A stretch of 7,780 bases of DNA. It comes from Bacteroidota bacterium (GTDB taxonomy: Bacteria; Bacteroidota; Bacteroidia; Flavobacteriales_F; PHOS-HE28). A program made the translations under genes and the position numbers. Under the pieces are notes generated by a model. That model was given only the letters and a program-made list of their open reading frames with translations. It had not been told where the DNA came from and did no database searches. Shown one piece after another: positions 1 through 7,250 of the stretch. The stretch covers positions 1-7,780 of the forward strand of contig CAUJFM010000159.1 in NCBI GenBank assembly GCA_963169595.1, written 5' to 3'. Position 1 is the stretch's first letter; every line of letters starts with the position of its first letter.

Positions 1-1
1 T

Positions 2-3000
2 GCGGCGGAGATCGTGGCCGGGCACAACATCGTTAAGCACGATGCGCCCTTTCTCCGGAAGAAGCTGAAGCGCGAGGTGTTCGCCGGAAAGCGGTTCGTG
101 GACACGCTCTTTTGGTCGGCGCTGTTGTTCCCGGAGAAGCCTTACCACAAGCTGGTCAAGGGCTATCACCTGATCAACGATGAGGTGAACAATCCGCTGA
201 GCGATGCGATCCTGTGCCGCCAGTTGCTCCAAGAGGAGCTCGGTGCATTCCAGCAATTGCCCGGAGCGCTTCGGCAGATCCTTCATGCGTTGTTGGCCAA
301 CTCGCCCGGCTATGATGGGCTCTTCCGCCTTGTTGGTACATCCCAACAGAACGACGACGCGATCACCGCGATCCGCTCCTTCTTCGGCGATCAGCTCTGC
401 GCGCATGCGGAACTGGATGGGTTCATCCGTGAACATCCCGAGGCCCTGGCCCATGCGCTGGTACTGATCCGCACCGTCGAGAACGCCTCCGTTCTTCCGC
501 CGTGGGTTGTCCACACCTATCCGGTGATCCGCGAGATCATGGACCGGCTGCGATTTGCACACTGCGGCAACGCGGATTGTGCCTACTGCTCCAAATCCCT
601 CGACCCGCACCAAGCGCTGCGCGAGTTCTTCGGCTACGATGCGTTCCGCACCTTCGATCAAGAGACCGGCATAGGCATCCAGGAGCGGTCCGTGCGGCAT
701 GCGCTGGCGGGCGGATCCTTGCTCACGGTGTTCCCCACGGGCGGTGGCAAGTCGCTCACCTTTCAATTGCCCGCCTTGATGCAGGGCGACACCATGCGCG
801 CGCTCACCGTGGTGATCTCGCCCCTGGTGAGCTTGATGAAGGACCAGGTGGACGTGCTCGAAGAGCGCCACCACATCGTGAAGGCCGTCCACCTGAGCGG
901 CCTGCTCTCGCCCTTGGAACGGGAACAGGTGATCGAGCGTGTGGAGGATGGCGGTGCGCACCTGCTGTACGTGGCCCCGGAAAGCCTGCGCAGTCCCACG
1001 CTGATGAAGTTGCTCATCGGGCGTTCCATCGCACGTTTCGTGATCGACGAGGCCCACTGCTTCTCCGAGTGGGGCCAGGACTTCCGCGTGGACTACCTCT
1101 ACATCGCGGAGTTCATCAAGAAGCTGCAGCACGAGAAGGGCGACACTTCACCGCTGCCCGTTTCGTGTTTCACGGCCACGGCCAAGCCGCAGGTTCGTGC
1201 CGACATTCTCCGGTATTTCCGCGAACGGCTCGGCGTGGAGCTGGAGCCCTTTGTGAGCGAGGCACGGCGAGAGAACCTGATGTACGAGGTGATCCCCGTG
1301 GAAAGTCCGGACCGCAAGATGGCCAGCCTGCTGCCCTTGCTGGAGCGCTGTGAGAAGCCGGCCATCATCTACGTATCGCGCACCAAGCGCGTGGAGGAAC
1401 TGGTGAAGCTGATCACCGAGGCCGGCTTCGAGGCCACGGGCTTCCATGGCAAGATGGAGCGCGACACCAAGTTGAAGAACCAGCGCGCGTTCATGGAGGG
1501 TGAAGTGCCCATCATGGTAGCCACCTCGGCCTTCGGCATGGGCGTGGACAAGGAGGATGTGCGCACGGTGATCCACTTCAACATCTCCGCATCGCTGGAG
1601 AGCTACGTGCAGGAGGCGGGGCGCGCGGGCCGCAAGCCGACGATCCAGGCCAAGTGCTACGTGCTGTACCACGAGGAGGACCTGAGCAAGCACTTCCAGT
1701 TGTTGCAGCGTACGAAGCTCAACCAGAAGGAGATCGCCGAGGTGTGGAACGCGGTGAAGAGCCTCACGAAATTCCGCAAGAAGATCAGCCAGAGCGCGTT
1801 GGAGATCGCCAAGCGGGCAGGCTGGGAGACCGAGGTGCGCGACCTGGAGAACAGGGTCACCGCCTCGCTGGCGGCCTTGGAGGACCAGGGCTTCTTGAAA
1901 CGCGAACTGAACTCGCCGCGCCTCTTCGCCAACAGTATCCTCGTCCGCGACCTGGACAAGGCCATCGCGCGCGTGCAGGCCAGCGGCGAGCTCACCGAAC
2001 AACAGAAGCAGGACTGCGCGCGGGTGCTGCAACGCATCCGCAAGGAGGACGAATGCCGCGTGGACTACCTGGCCGACACGCTGCAACTCACCATGCAACG
2101 TGCGCAGGAGACCATCGACCTGCTGCGCGGGCTGAAGATCCTCGGCGACACCAAGGACCTGGGCGCCTTCATGAACCTGCTGGGGCGTTCACCGAAGTCC
2201 ACCCGACGCATGTTGGTCAACGCCATGGCCGTGGAGAAGGAACTGGCCAAGCTCCTCACGGAACCGGAGCAGCGCGTGGGCACCCGCGAACTGAACCAAC
2301 GGATGCTGGATGCCGGGATCAGCGGCACCAGTGAGGACCTGGTGAAGCGGGTGCTCCTGTACTGGGAACTGCGCGGCCACCTGAAGAAGAAGCGCGTGGA
2401 CCGCGAGAACGCGGTCTTGCACCTCCGCATGAAGATCGATCCGGCGGAACTGCGCGCGAACGTGGAAGCGCGGCATGCCCTCTCCGCTGCGGCCTTGGAC
2501 CGTCTGGAACGGATCGCGGAAGGAGCAACCGAAAAGCCGGAGAACAAGGAGGAGGCGCGCGTGGAGTTCTCCCTGATCGGCTTGCAGGATGAGTTGGCCG
2601 GTGGCCTGTTCGGCGGTAAACCCGAGCTCACCGCTTTGCGCGATACGTTGCTGTACATGGACCGCATGGGCGCCTTGAAGCTGGAAGGCGGCTTCATGGT
2701 CACCTACAAACGATTGAACATCACCCGCACCGATGAGAGCTTCACCAAACGCTACGAACGCTTCGACAAGACCGACTACCAGAAGCTGCTCACCTTCTAC
2801 CAGAACAAGACCCAGCAGATCCACATCGTGGGCGAGTACGCCCGCAAACGCGCGCAGGACTACCGCAGCGCGCTGGCCTTCGTGGACGACTACTTCCGGA
2901 TGGACTACGGCGCCTTCATCCGCAAGCACTTCCCCAAGCGCGTCACCGAGATCTCCCGCACGCTCACCGCAGCGCGCTTCAGACAGCTCTTCGGTGAACT

Positions 3001-4708
3001 GAGCACCGCGCAGACCGACATCGTGAACGACAAGGCCGAGCACATCCTCGTGGCCGCCGGGCCGGGCAGCGGCAAGACCCGCGTGCTCGTCCACAAGATC
3101 GCGAGCCTGCTGCTGATGGAGGACGTGAAGCCCGAGCAGTTCCTGATGCTCACCTTCAGCAAGGCCGCCGCGCTGGAGTTCCGCAGCCGCGTGCATGCGC
3201 TCGTGCCCGAGTACGCCGGCCTCATCAAGGTGGCCACCTTCCACGGCCTCTGCTTCGAACTGCTGGGCCAGCTCGGCGACCTGGAGAAGAGCGACCAGGT
3301 GATCGACCGCACCATTGCCGCCATCGACAGCGGGGAGGTCGACATCACCGGCATCACCAACAAGAGCGTGCTCGTGCTGGACGAGTTCCAGGACGTGGGC
3401 CCGGGCCAATGGCGCCTGATCGGCAAGATCAAGGAACAGGTGCCCGGCCTGCGCGTGGTGGCCGTGGGCGATGATGACCAGTGCATCTTCGGGTTCGCGG
3501 GTGCCGATGCCGGGCACATGGCGCGATTCCGCGACCAGTACCAGGCGAGCACGCACCAATTGCTCACGAACTACCGGAGCGATACGGGCCTTGTTGATCT
3601 CTTCAACGCGATCGCCGAGCGCATTCCCGGACGGATGAAGCGGGGCCAATTGCTACAGGCCCATTCCAAGGCAGTGGGACAAGCCATGTTGGTTACGCAT
3701 TCAGGTGCGAACCACCTCACCGCATCGATCGAGGAGATCGCCGCAGCGGGGCACGAGGGCACCACCGCGCTGCTCACGAAGACCAATGAGGAAGCCTTTC
3801 TGGCGATGACGATGTTGAGGGAACGCGGAATCAAGGCCCGGTTCGTCAGTGGTGCCGATCGCCGGAGCGATCCCAGCAATTTTGCGCTGAGCATGTTGCG
3901 CGAGATCCGGCTCTTCGGGTCGTTGCTGGTCAAGGAACATCCCGGCCCCGGATCGATACCGCGCAAAGCGTGGGATCGTGCGAGAGAGGCCCACGCCACC
4001 AGGCTCGCCAACAACCCGCTGCGTGAGGATTGCGCCGACGTGATCCGCCTCTTCGAGGAACGTGTGCCGGTCCACCGGAACATCACTGAATGGAACGCCT
4101 TCACGCGCGAGATCCGCCTGAGCCACGCCGTGCGGCCTGAGCAGGGCGTGGTCTTCGTCTCCACCATGCACAAGGCCAAGGGCAAGGAGTTCGACCATGT
4201 GTACCTGCACCTGGACCGGTTCCACCTGCGCGACGCAACGGACCTGCGGCTCTTCTATGTGGCCTGCACACGGGCGAAGAACAAGCTGGGCATCCACACC
4301 AACACATCCGAGCTTACCCTGCTGAACTTGCCGTTCACGGAGGCAAGGACGGACGAGCGCACATGGCCATTGACCGATACCATCGAGTGCCTTGTCAGCC
4401 TGGGTGATGTGTACCTCGACGCGCAGAAGGAAAAGCAGGAGCTGATCAGAACGGTGAAGACCGGTGATGCGCTGGTGACCGATGAAACGCAGTTCCCGAA
4501 GAACATCGCGCCGGGCCTCGCCACGCCGGACGGCCGGAACCTGATCATCTACTCCACGACTTTCCAACGGGAAGTGCTGGGGCGTTGGAACGGAATGGGC
4601 TACTCCGTTGCCGACGGCAGCATCGCCTACCTGGTCAACTGGTACTGCGAGAAGGACGGGCGCACGTATGAGGTGGCGCTGCCGAAGATCAGGTTGAGGA
4701 AGGGGTGA
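2..4708 (+). CDS. Exonuclease-RecQ-UvrD fusion helicase, 5' end cut by the window edge
   Basis: This is a DNA-unwinding and probably DNA-trimming enzyme of cytoplasmic DNA repair. The frame is open from base 2, and a GTG at 14 falls inside a conserved exonuclease motif, so the true start lies upstream. Residues are numbered from that GTG. Residues 1-75 are the end of a DnaQ-like 3'-5' exonuclease: Exo II GHNIVKHDAPFL with D10, and an Exo III-like NNPLSDA with D64. H183-C184-C189-C192 could form a small metal knuckle. RecQ motifs follow: Walker A TGGGKS (242-247), DEAH (345-348), a WGQDF aromatic loop, and QEAGRAGR (533-540). The RecQ four-cysteine zinc module is absent; winged-helix-like sequence comes next. 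A UvrD/Rep helicase occupies about 1000-1450: GPGSGKT (1016-1022), DEFQD (1123-1127), GDDDQ (1152-1156), STMHKAKGKEFD (1383-1394), FYVACTRA (1414-1421). A small beta-rich tail ends the protein. Both ATPase cores look intact. Family assignment is secure; the cellular role is inferred. Confidence 0.93.
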   Translation, partial: AAEIVAGHNIVKHDAPFLRKKLKREVFAGKRFVDTLFWSALLFPEKPYHKLVKGYHLINDEVNNPLSDAILCRQLLQEELGAFQQLPGALRQILHALLANSPGYDGLFRLVGTSQQNDDAITAIRSFFGDQLCAHAELDGFIREHPEALAHALVLIRTVENASVLPPWVVHTYPVIREIMDRLRFAHCGNADCAYCSKSLDPHQALREFFGYDAFRTFDQETGIGIQERSVRHALAGGSLLTVFPTGGGKSLTFQLPALMQGDTMRALTVVISPLVSLMKDQVDVLEERHHIVKAVHLSGLLSPLEREQVIERVEDGGAHLLYVAPESLRSPTLMKLLIGRSIARFVIDEAHCFSEWGQDFRVDYLYIAEFIKKLQHEKGDTSPLPVSCFTATAKPQVRADILRYFRERLGVELEPFVSEARRENLMYEVIPVESPDRKMASLLPLLERCEKPAIIYVSRTKRVEELVKLITEAGFEATGFHGKMERDTKLKNQRAFMEGEVPIMVATSAFGMGVDKEDVRTVIHFNISASLESYVQEAGRAGRKPTIQAKCYVLYHEEDLSKHFQLLQRTKLNQKEIAEVWNAVKSLTKFRKKISQSALEIAKRAGWETEVRDLENRVTASLAALEDQGFLKRELNSPRLFANSILVRDLDKAIARVQASGELTEQQKQDCARVLQRIRKEDECRVDYLADTLQLTMQRAQETIDLLRGLKILGDTKDLGAFMNLLGRSPKSTRRMLVNAMAVEKELAKLLTEPEQRVGTRELNQRMLDAGISGTSEDLVKRVLLYWELRGHLKKKRVDRENAVLHLRMKIDPAELRANVEARHALSAAALDRLERIAEGATEKPENKEEARVEFSLIGLQDELAGGLFGGKPELTALRDTLLYMDRMGALKLEGGFMVTYKRLNITRTDESFTKRYERFDKTDYQKLLTFYQNKTQQIHIVGEYARKRAQDYRSALAFVDDYFRMDYGAFIRKHFPKRVTEISRTLTAARFRQLFGELSTAQTDIVNDKAEHILVAAGPGSGKTRVLVHKIASLLLMEDVKPEQFLMLTFSKAAALEFRSRVHALVPEYAGLIKVATFHGLCFELLGQLGDLEKSDQVIDRTIAAIDSGEVDITGITNKSVLVLDEFQDVGPGQWRLIGKIKEQVPGLRVVAVGDDDQCIFGFAGADAGHMARFRDQYQASTHQLLTNYRSDTGLVDLFNAIAERIPGRMKRGQLLQAHSKAVGQAMLVTHSGANHLTASIEEIAAAGHEGTTALLTKTNEEAFLAMTMLRERGIKARFVSGADRRSDPSNFALSMLREIRLFGSLLVKEHPGPGSIPRKAWDRAREAHATRLANNPLREDCADVIRLFEERVPVHRNITEWNAFTREIRLSHAVRPEQGVVFVSTMHKAKGKEFDHVYLHLDRFHLRDATDLRLFYVACTRAKNKLGIHTNTSELTLLNLPFTEARTDERTWPLTDTIECLVSLGDVYLDAQKEKQELIRTVKTGDALVTDETQFPKNIAPGLATPDGRNLIIYSTTFQREVLGRWNGMGYSVADGSIAYLVNWYCEKDGRTYEVALPKIRLRKG

Positions 4709-4721
4709 GCGAACCTGGTGG

Positions 4722-5768
4722 TTATGTGTCTTTCGCTTGCACCATCTTCCTGCGAGCGAAAACCCGATCGAGCAGATCTCCGAAAGGCCCCTTCTCGTCG
4801 TTGCTCCTCTTATCGAGCGTCTCGCTTGGGTTCTTACCCCCACCTTCAACCATCGTGCGGAGAAGCAGTTCGCGGAGTTCAACATCGATGCCCTCCTCTT
4901 CCAGCTTCTCCACCTCTTGGCGGAATCCAACGTAGGTCTGTGCTTGGGACTGGCGGTGCGCGTATTCCTGCTGGAGGCGAATGTTCTGGCTCAGCTTCTT
5001 CCCTGTGTAGGCCCCAAGCCAGATGGCAAAGCCTACGATAGGCAAACGGCTCAACAACTTGCGGAATGCTTCCTCCAGTGTGGCTGGATCATTTCCCAAG
5101 TGATTGACACCAAACCAGATCATGAACACCATTGTCCCAACAAAACCAGCCGCCCAAAGGATGATAGGCCAGTTATAGCCCTTCTTCTGATCGGCGTAAG
5201 CCTTAGCCAGGCCAACGGCAGCAGCCCCTGGTAGCAACGACTTGATCTCATTGCGCAAAGCCTCGCTCTGCTTCTTCCAGTCGTCCAGCGACATGCGCAT
5301 ACTATCCCTTAGTGCCAAGAATTCCTTCTTCAGCCCATCCTTCTTCTTCTCCTCTGAGCCAAACACATCCTCGCGGTACTGTGAGAGGGAGCTATGCCAC
5401 GCCGCAGCCTCCGTATTGCGCTTGTCGATTTCCGAATGGGCAGCTTCGATCTGATCCTTGTAGCCCTCTGTTCCTTCCGCCTCGTCGCCGAACAATGCCT
5501 TCTCAAACTCGGTGATCGCGGCATCGCGTTCTTCAATTCCATTGGTGAACGACTGGGCGGTAGCGATCAGACTTTCAACTGATTTCTTGAGCGATGGACT
5601 ATCCGACGTGCCCAAAAGCAGATCGGTGCGGTACGCTTCAATGTCCTTCGTGATCTCCTTGAAGTCCTTACGCAGTTCGTTCCCAAAACGCTTGATGTAG
5701 CGCTTGTGGCCATCCTTGAGATCATCAAGCTCTGAATGGTCCTTGCCGTTCGTCGATGTGTTGTCCAT
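4722..5768 (-). CDS. Coiled-coil protein with two membrane segments, fourth gene of the TAC operon
   Basis: I cannot assign a function to this 348-residue protein. Residues 1-175 are highly charged and helical, with coiled-coil character, and have no signal peptide. A motif SLLPGAAAVGLAKAYADQKK (177-196) precedes a clear membrane segment at about 199-220 (NWPIILWAAGFVGTMVFMIW). A second, shorter segment lies at about 242-256 (LPIVGFAIWLGAYTG). The 20-odd residues between them are partly acidic, so a helical hairpin with both ends in the cytoplasm is plausible. The C-terminus (265-348) is charged again, with QQEYAHRQSQAQTYVGF and KNPSETLDK. I recall similar LLPGA and EYAHR-type motifs from uncharacterised bacterial membrane coiled-coil proteins, but this is not verified. 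The gene starts 12 nt after the chaperone stop, so it is almost certainly co-transcribed with the toxin-antitoxin-chaperone genes. It could be a membrane effector, a chaperone client, a sensor, or a passenger. Its 3' end faces the helicase gene across 13 bp. Confidence 0.85.
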   Translation of the reverse strand: MDNTSTNGKDHSELDDLKDGHKRYIKRFGNELRKDFKEITKDIEAYRTDLLLGTSDSPSLKKSVESLIATAQSFTNGIEERDAAITEFEKALFGDEAEGTEGYKDQIEAAHSEIDKRNTEAAAWHSSLSQYREDVFGSEEKKKDGLKKEFLALRDSMRMSLDDWKKQSEALRNEIKSLLPGAAAVGLAKAYADQKKGYNWPIILWAAGFVGTMVFMIWFGVNHLGNDPATLEEAFRKLLSRLPIVGFAIWLGAYTGKKLSQNIRLQQEYAHRQSQAQTYVGFRQEVEKLEEEGIDVELRELLLRTMVEGGGKNPSETLDKRSNDEKGPFGDLLDRVFARRKMVQAKDT

Positions 5769-5780
5769 GATACGTGCAGG

Positions 5781-6281
5781 TCAAGCAGTTCGATGTGATT
5801 TCTTGCGCGTGCTCTTCTTCGCCTTCCGCGTTGCCACTAGCTCGGCCTTCTGCTTAAAGAGGTCGGTGATGTCGATGGCAGGAAGGGTGTAGGCACCGAG
5901 AATGGAAGACGCCGTGAGTTCGGTGATGTGCGCGCGCAATCGGTTGATCATGATGTTCACCGTGGAATAGTAGGCCATGTTCTGAAGCTTGTCCTTCTCC
6001 AGCACATCCTCGTCTTGGATCGAGAAGCGACCAACGCCTTCAACGAGCACCCTGTACCCTGTCTTGATCGGTTCCTCCCAGTTCACATGCACCTTGGCGA
6101 ACACCTGCCACTCACCATTCTCTTCCTTGTTAACTCGGAAGTCGACGTCAATGATGTAGTCACGGAATACCTCAGCCGGAATGATCTGGGCAGGAGCGTC
6201 CTTTGGAGCGTCCGTCAACTGGAAGTAGCTCTGGAGCAGGATGTAGCTGTTCCATTGCAACGGGGATAGTTTGGCGATCAT
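5781..6281 (-). CDS. SecB-like chaperone of a toxin-antitoxin-chaperone module
   Basis: The 166-residue protein has the SecB pattern: a beta-strand-rich body (FRVNKEENGEWQVFAKVHVNW, about 48-68), a GxF turn (EGVGRFSI, 81-88), a central helix with an Arg-Ala-His-Ile run before ELT (114-122), and the family's closing LPAIDITDLF (133-142), comparable to the LxPVNFxxLF segment of SecB. SecB-family chaperones hold unfolded proteins as tetramers in the cytoplasm. In TAC modules they bind the antitoxin's C-terminal tail and keep it from aggregation and proteolysis. The C-terminus here (153-164, KAKKSTRKKSHR) is strongly basic, whereas the tail of export SecB is acidic and carries the zinc-dependent SecA contact. 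This suggests a dedicated TAC chaperone, not the general export factor. The ATG overlaps the antitoxin stop codon by 4 nt (ATGA), implying translational coupling. Similarity is distant and judged by eye, but gene context supports it strongly. Confidence 0.82.
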   Translation of the reverse strand: MIAKLSPLQWNSYILLQSYFQLTDAPKDAPAQIIPAEVFRDYIIDVDFRVNKEENGEWQVFAKVHVNWEEPIKTGYRVLVEGVGRFSIQDEDVLEKDKLQNMAYYSTVNIMINRLRAHITELTASSILGAYTLPAIDITDLFKQKAELVATRKAKKSTRKKSHRTA

Positions 6282-6733
6282 GATGCTGCGCTTTCGTAGT
6301 AGTGCACTTTCGGAGCAGGATCATTCTTCGCGGCATCAAATCCGCCGCCTACCTTGAACCAGGCCTGCATGTAGTTCTCCTCGACCACTTCGGGGTAGTT
6401 GAACTCACCCATGGCGAGACGTCCTTCAGTATCCAAGGCCTGCACCTCGAAACGAACACCGAGGACTCGCTGAAGTTGAGCCTTGTGATAGTCACTGACC
6501 GGACGGTCGCCTCGAAAGAGCTGGGTGAGGAAGCTGGCAGAGACTTTCATCTTCTCGGCCAGCTCCTTTCTGAGCATGCCCCGTTCATCCATGATGCGCT
6601 GGGCTTCGCTCAGGTAGGTATGGCCGATCGCGAGCGCTTCCATCTCCAGCAATTCCTCCTCGCTGAAGTCGTTCAGCACTTTGACGAACGCGGCCTTCAC
6701 GGCCTTGGGGTCTTTGAGGTTCTTAGGGCTCAT
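6278..6733 (-). CDS. higA: HigA-type Xre-family antitoxin with probable chaperone-addiction tail
   Basis: This 151-residue protein has three parts. Residues 1-40 are helical and acidic. Residues about 42-95 form an Xre/Cro-type helix-turn-helix (SEAQRIMDERGMLRKELAEK, then VSASFLTQLFRGDRPVS), the DNA-binding domain typical of HigA antitoxins. Residues about 108-151 form an extra aromatic-rich tail with FNYPEVV, NYMQAWFKV and VHYYE. In the M. tuberculosis HigBAC system the antitoxin is of nearly the same length, and its C-terminal chaperone-addiction region binds the SecB-like partner. The tail here, followed directly by a SecB-like gene, fits that role. The expected functions are to bind and neutralise the upstream toxin and to repress the operon. 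The start codon lies inside the toxin's last codons (11-nt overlap), with a poorly spaced AGGA three bases before the ATG. The HTH call is secure; the tail's role is inferred. Confidence 0.88.
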   Translation of the reverse strand: MSPKNLKDPKAVKAAFVKVLNDFSEEELLEMEALAIGHTYLSEAQRIMDERGMLRKELAEKMKVSASFLTQLFRGDRPVSDYHKAQLQRVLGVRFEVQALDTEGRLAMGEFNYPEVVEENYMQAWFKVGGGFDAAKNDPAPKVHYYESAAS

Positions 6734-7130
6734 GGATCCTGGTGTATTCGTAGGTGGCTACCCTGCGGATGACTTCTTTCTCGCGGTGACTGTTCTTCTG
6801 GCTGCTCTTGTGTTCGATGACCTCGCACGCGATCACGACGAAGTACTTCCCCCTCACATACACTTCCCGACAGTAGATGCGTGCATTCTCGGCACCCTTC
6901 AACAGCTTCATGGCCATCACGCCTTCGCATCCTTTCTCGATGTCTTCCTTGTCGTAGAGTTCTGGTGTTCGGTGTCCTTGGAGGATCAACTGGGTTATGT
7001 ACTTGAACTTCTTCTTGATCCTGGGATTCGACTCGATGAACTCCAAGATCTCCTCTGCCAGCGCATCATCCACCGCCACACACCGCTTCCCGTCGAGGGA
7101 TCGGACGATGATGGTAGCCGTGCGTTTCAT
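6723..7130 (-). CDS. higB: HigB/RelE-superfamily toxin, probable ribosome-dependent mRNA endonuclease
   Basis: This is the first gene of the four-gene operon and encodes 135 residues, slightly longer than typical HigB toxins (about 90-125). The C-terminal half has the RelE/HigB layout: a strand pair with a basic centre (MKLLKGAENARIYCREVYVRGKYFVVIACEV, residues 74-104, described here in two overlapping strands), then EHKSSQKNSHREKEV (106-120), comparable to the K-K-T-Q-K-T-P segment of HigB/gp49-type toxins, and a final helix with RRVATYEYTRI. Basic and His residues in this segment (R84, R88, K108, K112, H115, R116) are candidates for RNA binding or catalysis. RelE-superfamily toxins of this type cut mRNA on the ribosome. 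An N-terminal helical region (22-60) precedes the core. A strong inverted repeat lies 8 nt upstream of the ATG. The toxin-first gene order is typical of hig modules. The substrate cannot be read from the sequence. Confidence 0.8.
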   Translation of the reverse strand: MKRTATIIVRSLDGKRCVAVDDALAEEILEFIESNPRIKKKFKYITQLILQGHRTPELYDKEDIEKGCEGVMAMKLLKGAENARIYCREVYVRGKYFVVIACEVIEHKSSQKNSHREKEVIRRVATYEYTRIHEP

Positions 7131-7138
7131 GGGCGAAA

Positions 7139-7154
7139 TTAAGCAATAGCTTAA
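7139..7154. promoter_or_regulatory. Candidate operator: perfect inverted repeat before the toxin gene
   Basis: TTAAGC-AATA-GCTTAA is a perfect 6+6 bp inverted repeat with a 4-bp spacer. It ends 8 bp before the toxin start codon, and a further TTAAGC copy begins at 7151, giving overlapping half-sites. Xre-type HigA antitoxins bind such short palindromes at their own promoters as dimers, so this is the best candidate for the operon's autoregulatory site. The position so close to the start codon suggests binding at or just downstream of the transcription start. Its binding protein is inferred from context. Confidence 0.62.
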
Positions 7155-7250
7155 GCGAAGATGTAAAAATTTTCAGAACTCGTCGAGCAGTGTCACTGAC
7201 GGAATGCTCGTCAAGGCGCCAAAGGCAATTTACCCGGGCCTCGGAAACGA
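7155..7250. promoter_or_regulatory. Probable promoter region of the TAC operon, no gene
   Basis: This stretch is more AT-rich near the operon than its surroundings and should hold the minus-strand promoter. I see no good match to the Bacteroidota TTTG/TAnnTTTG promoter; the nearest is a poor TACATCTT on the minus strand around 7155-7162. An inverted repeat CGAGCA (7184-7189) / TGCTCG (7205-7210) encloses GTCACTGAC (7192-7200), which is itself palindromic around a single base. This may be a second regulatory site or a weak hairpin. Confidence 0.35.

Noticed and set aside
502..1353. Alternative plus-strand frame of 283 codons inside the helicase gene
   Set aside because: It overlaps the RecQ Walker A and DEAH region in another frame and is rich in Arg/Gly/Pro, as expected for a GC-rich shadow.
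2189..3649. Long minus-strand open frame (486 codons) opposite the helicase gene
   Set aside because: It lies wholly antisense to recognisable helicase motifs; high GC at third positions keeps the opposite frame open, and its translation is low-complexity with no known motif.
4712..4723. AACC-TGGT-GGTT hairpin between the convergent stops
   Set aside because: Only four base pairs and no T run on either strand, so it does not qualify as an intrinsic terminator.
3701..4930. Minus-strand open frame (409 codons) spanning the helicase 3' end and the start of the membrane gene region
   Set aside because: It is antisense to the UvrD motifs and out of frame with the membrane gene; the translation shows no family features.
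6302..6772. Plus-strand open frame (156 codons) opposite the antitoxin, and a similar one at 6681-7142 opposite the toxin
   Set aside because: The minus-strand proteins in the same place have clear HTH and RelE features and overlapping operon spacing; the plus-strand products have none.
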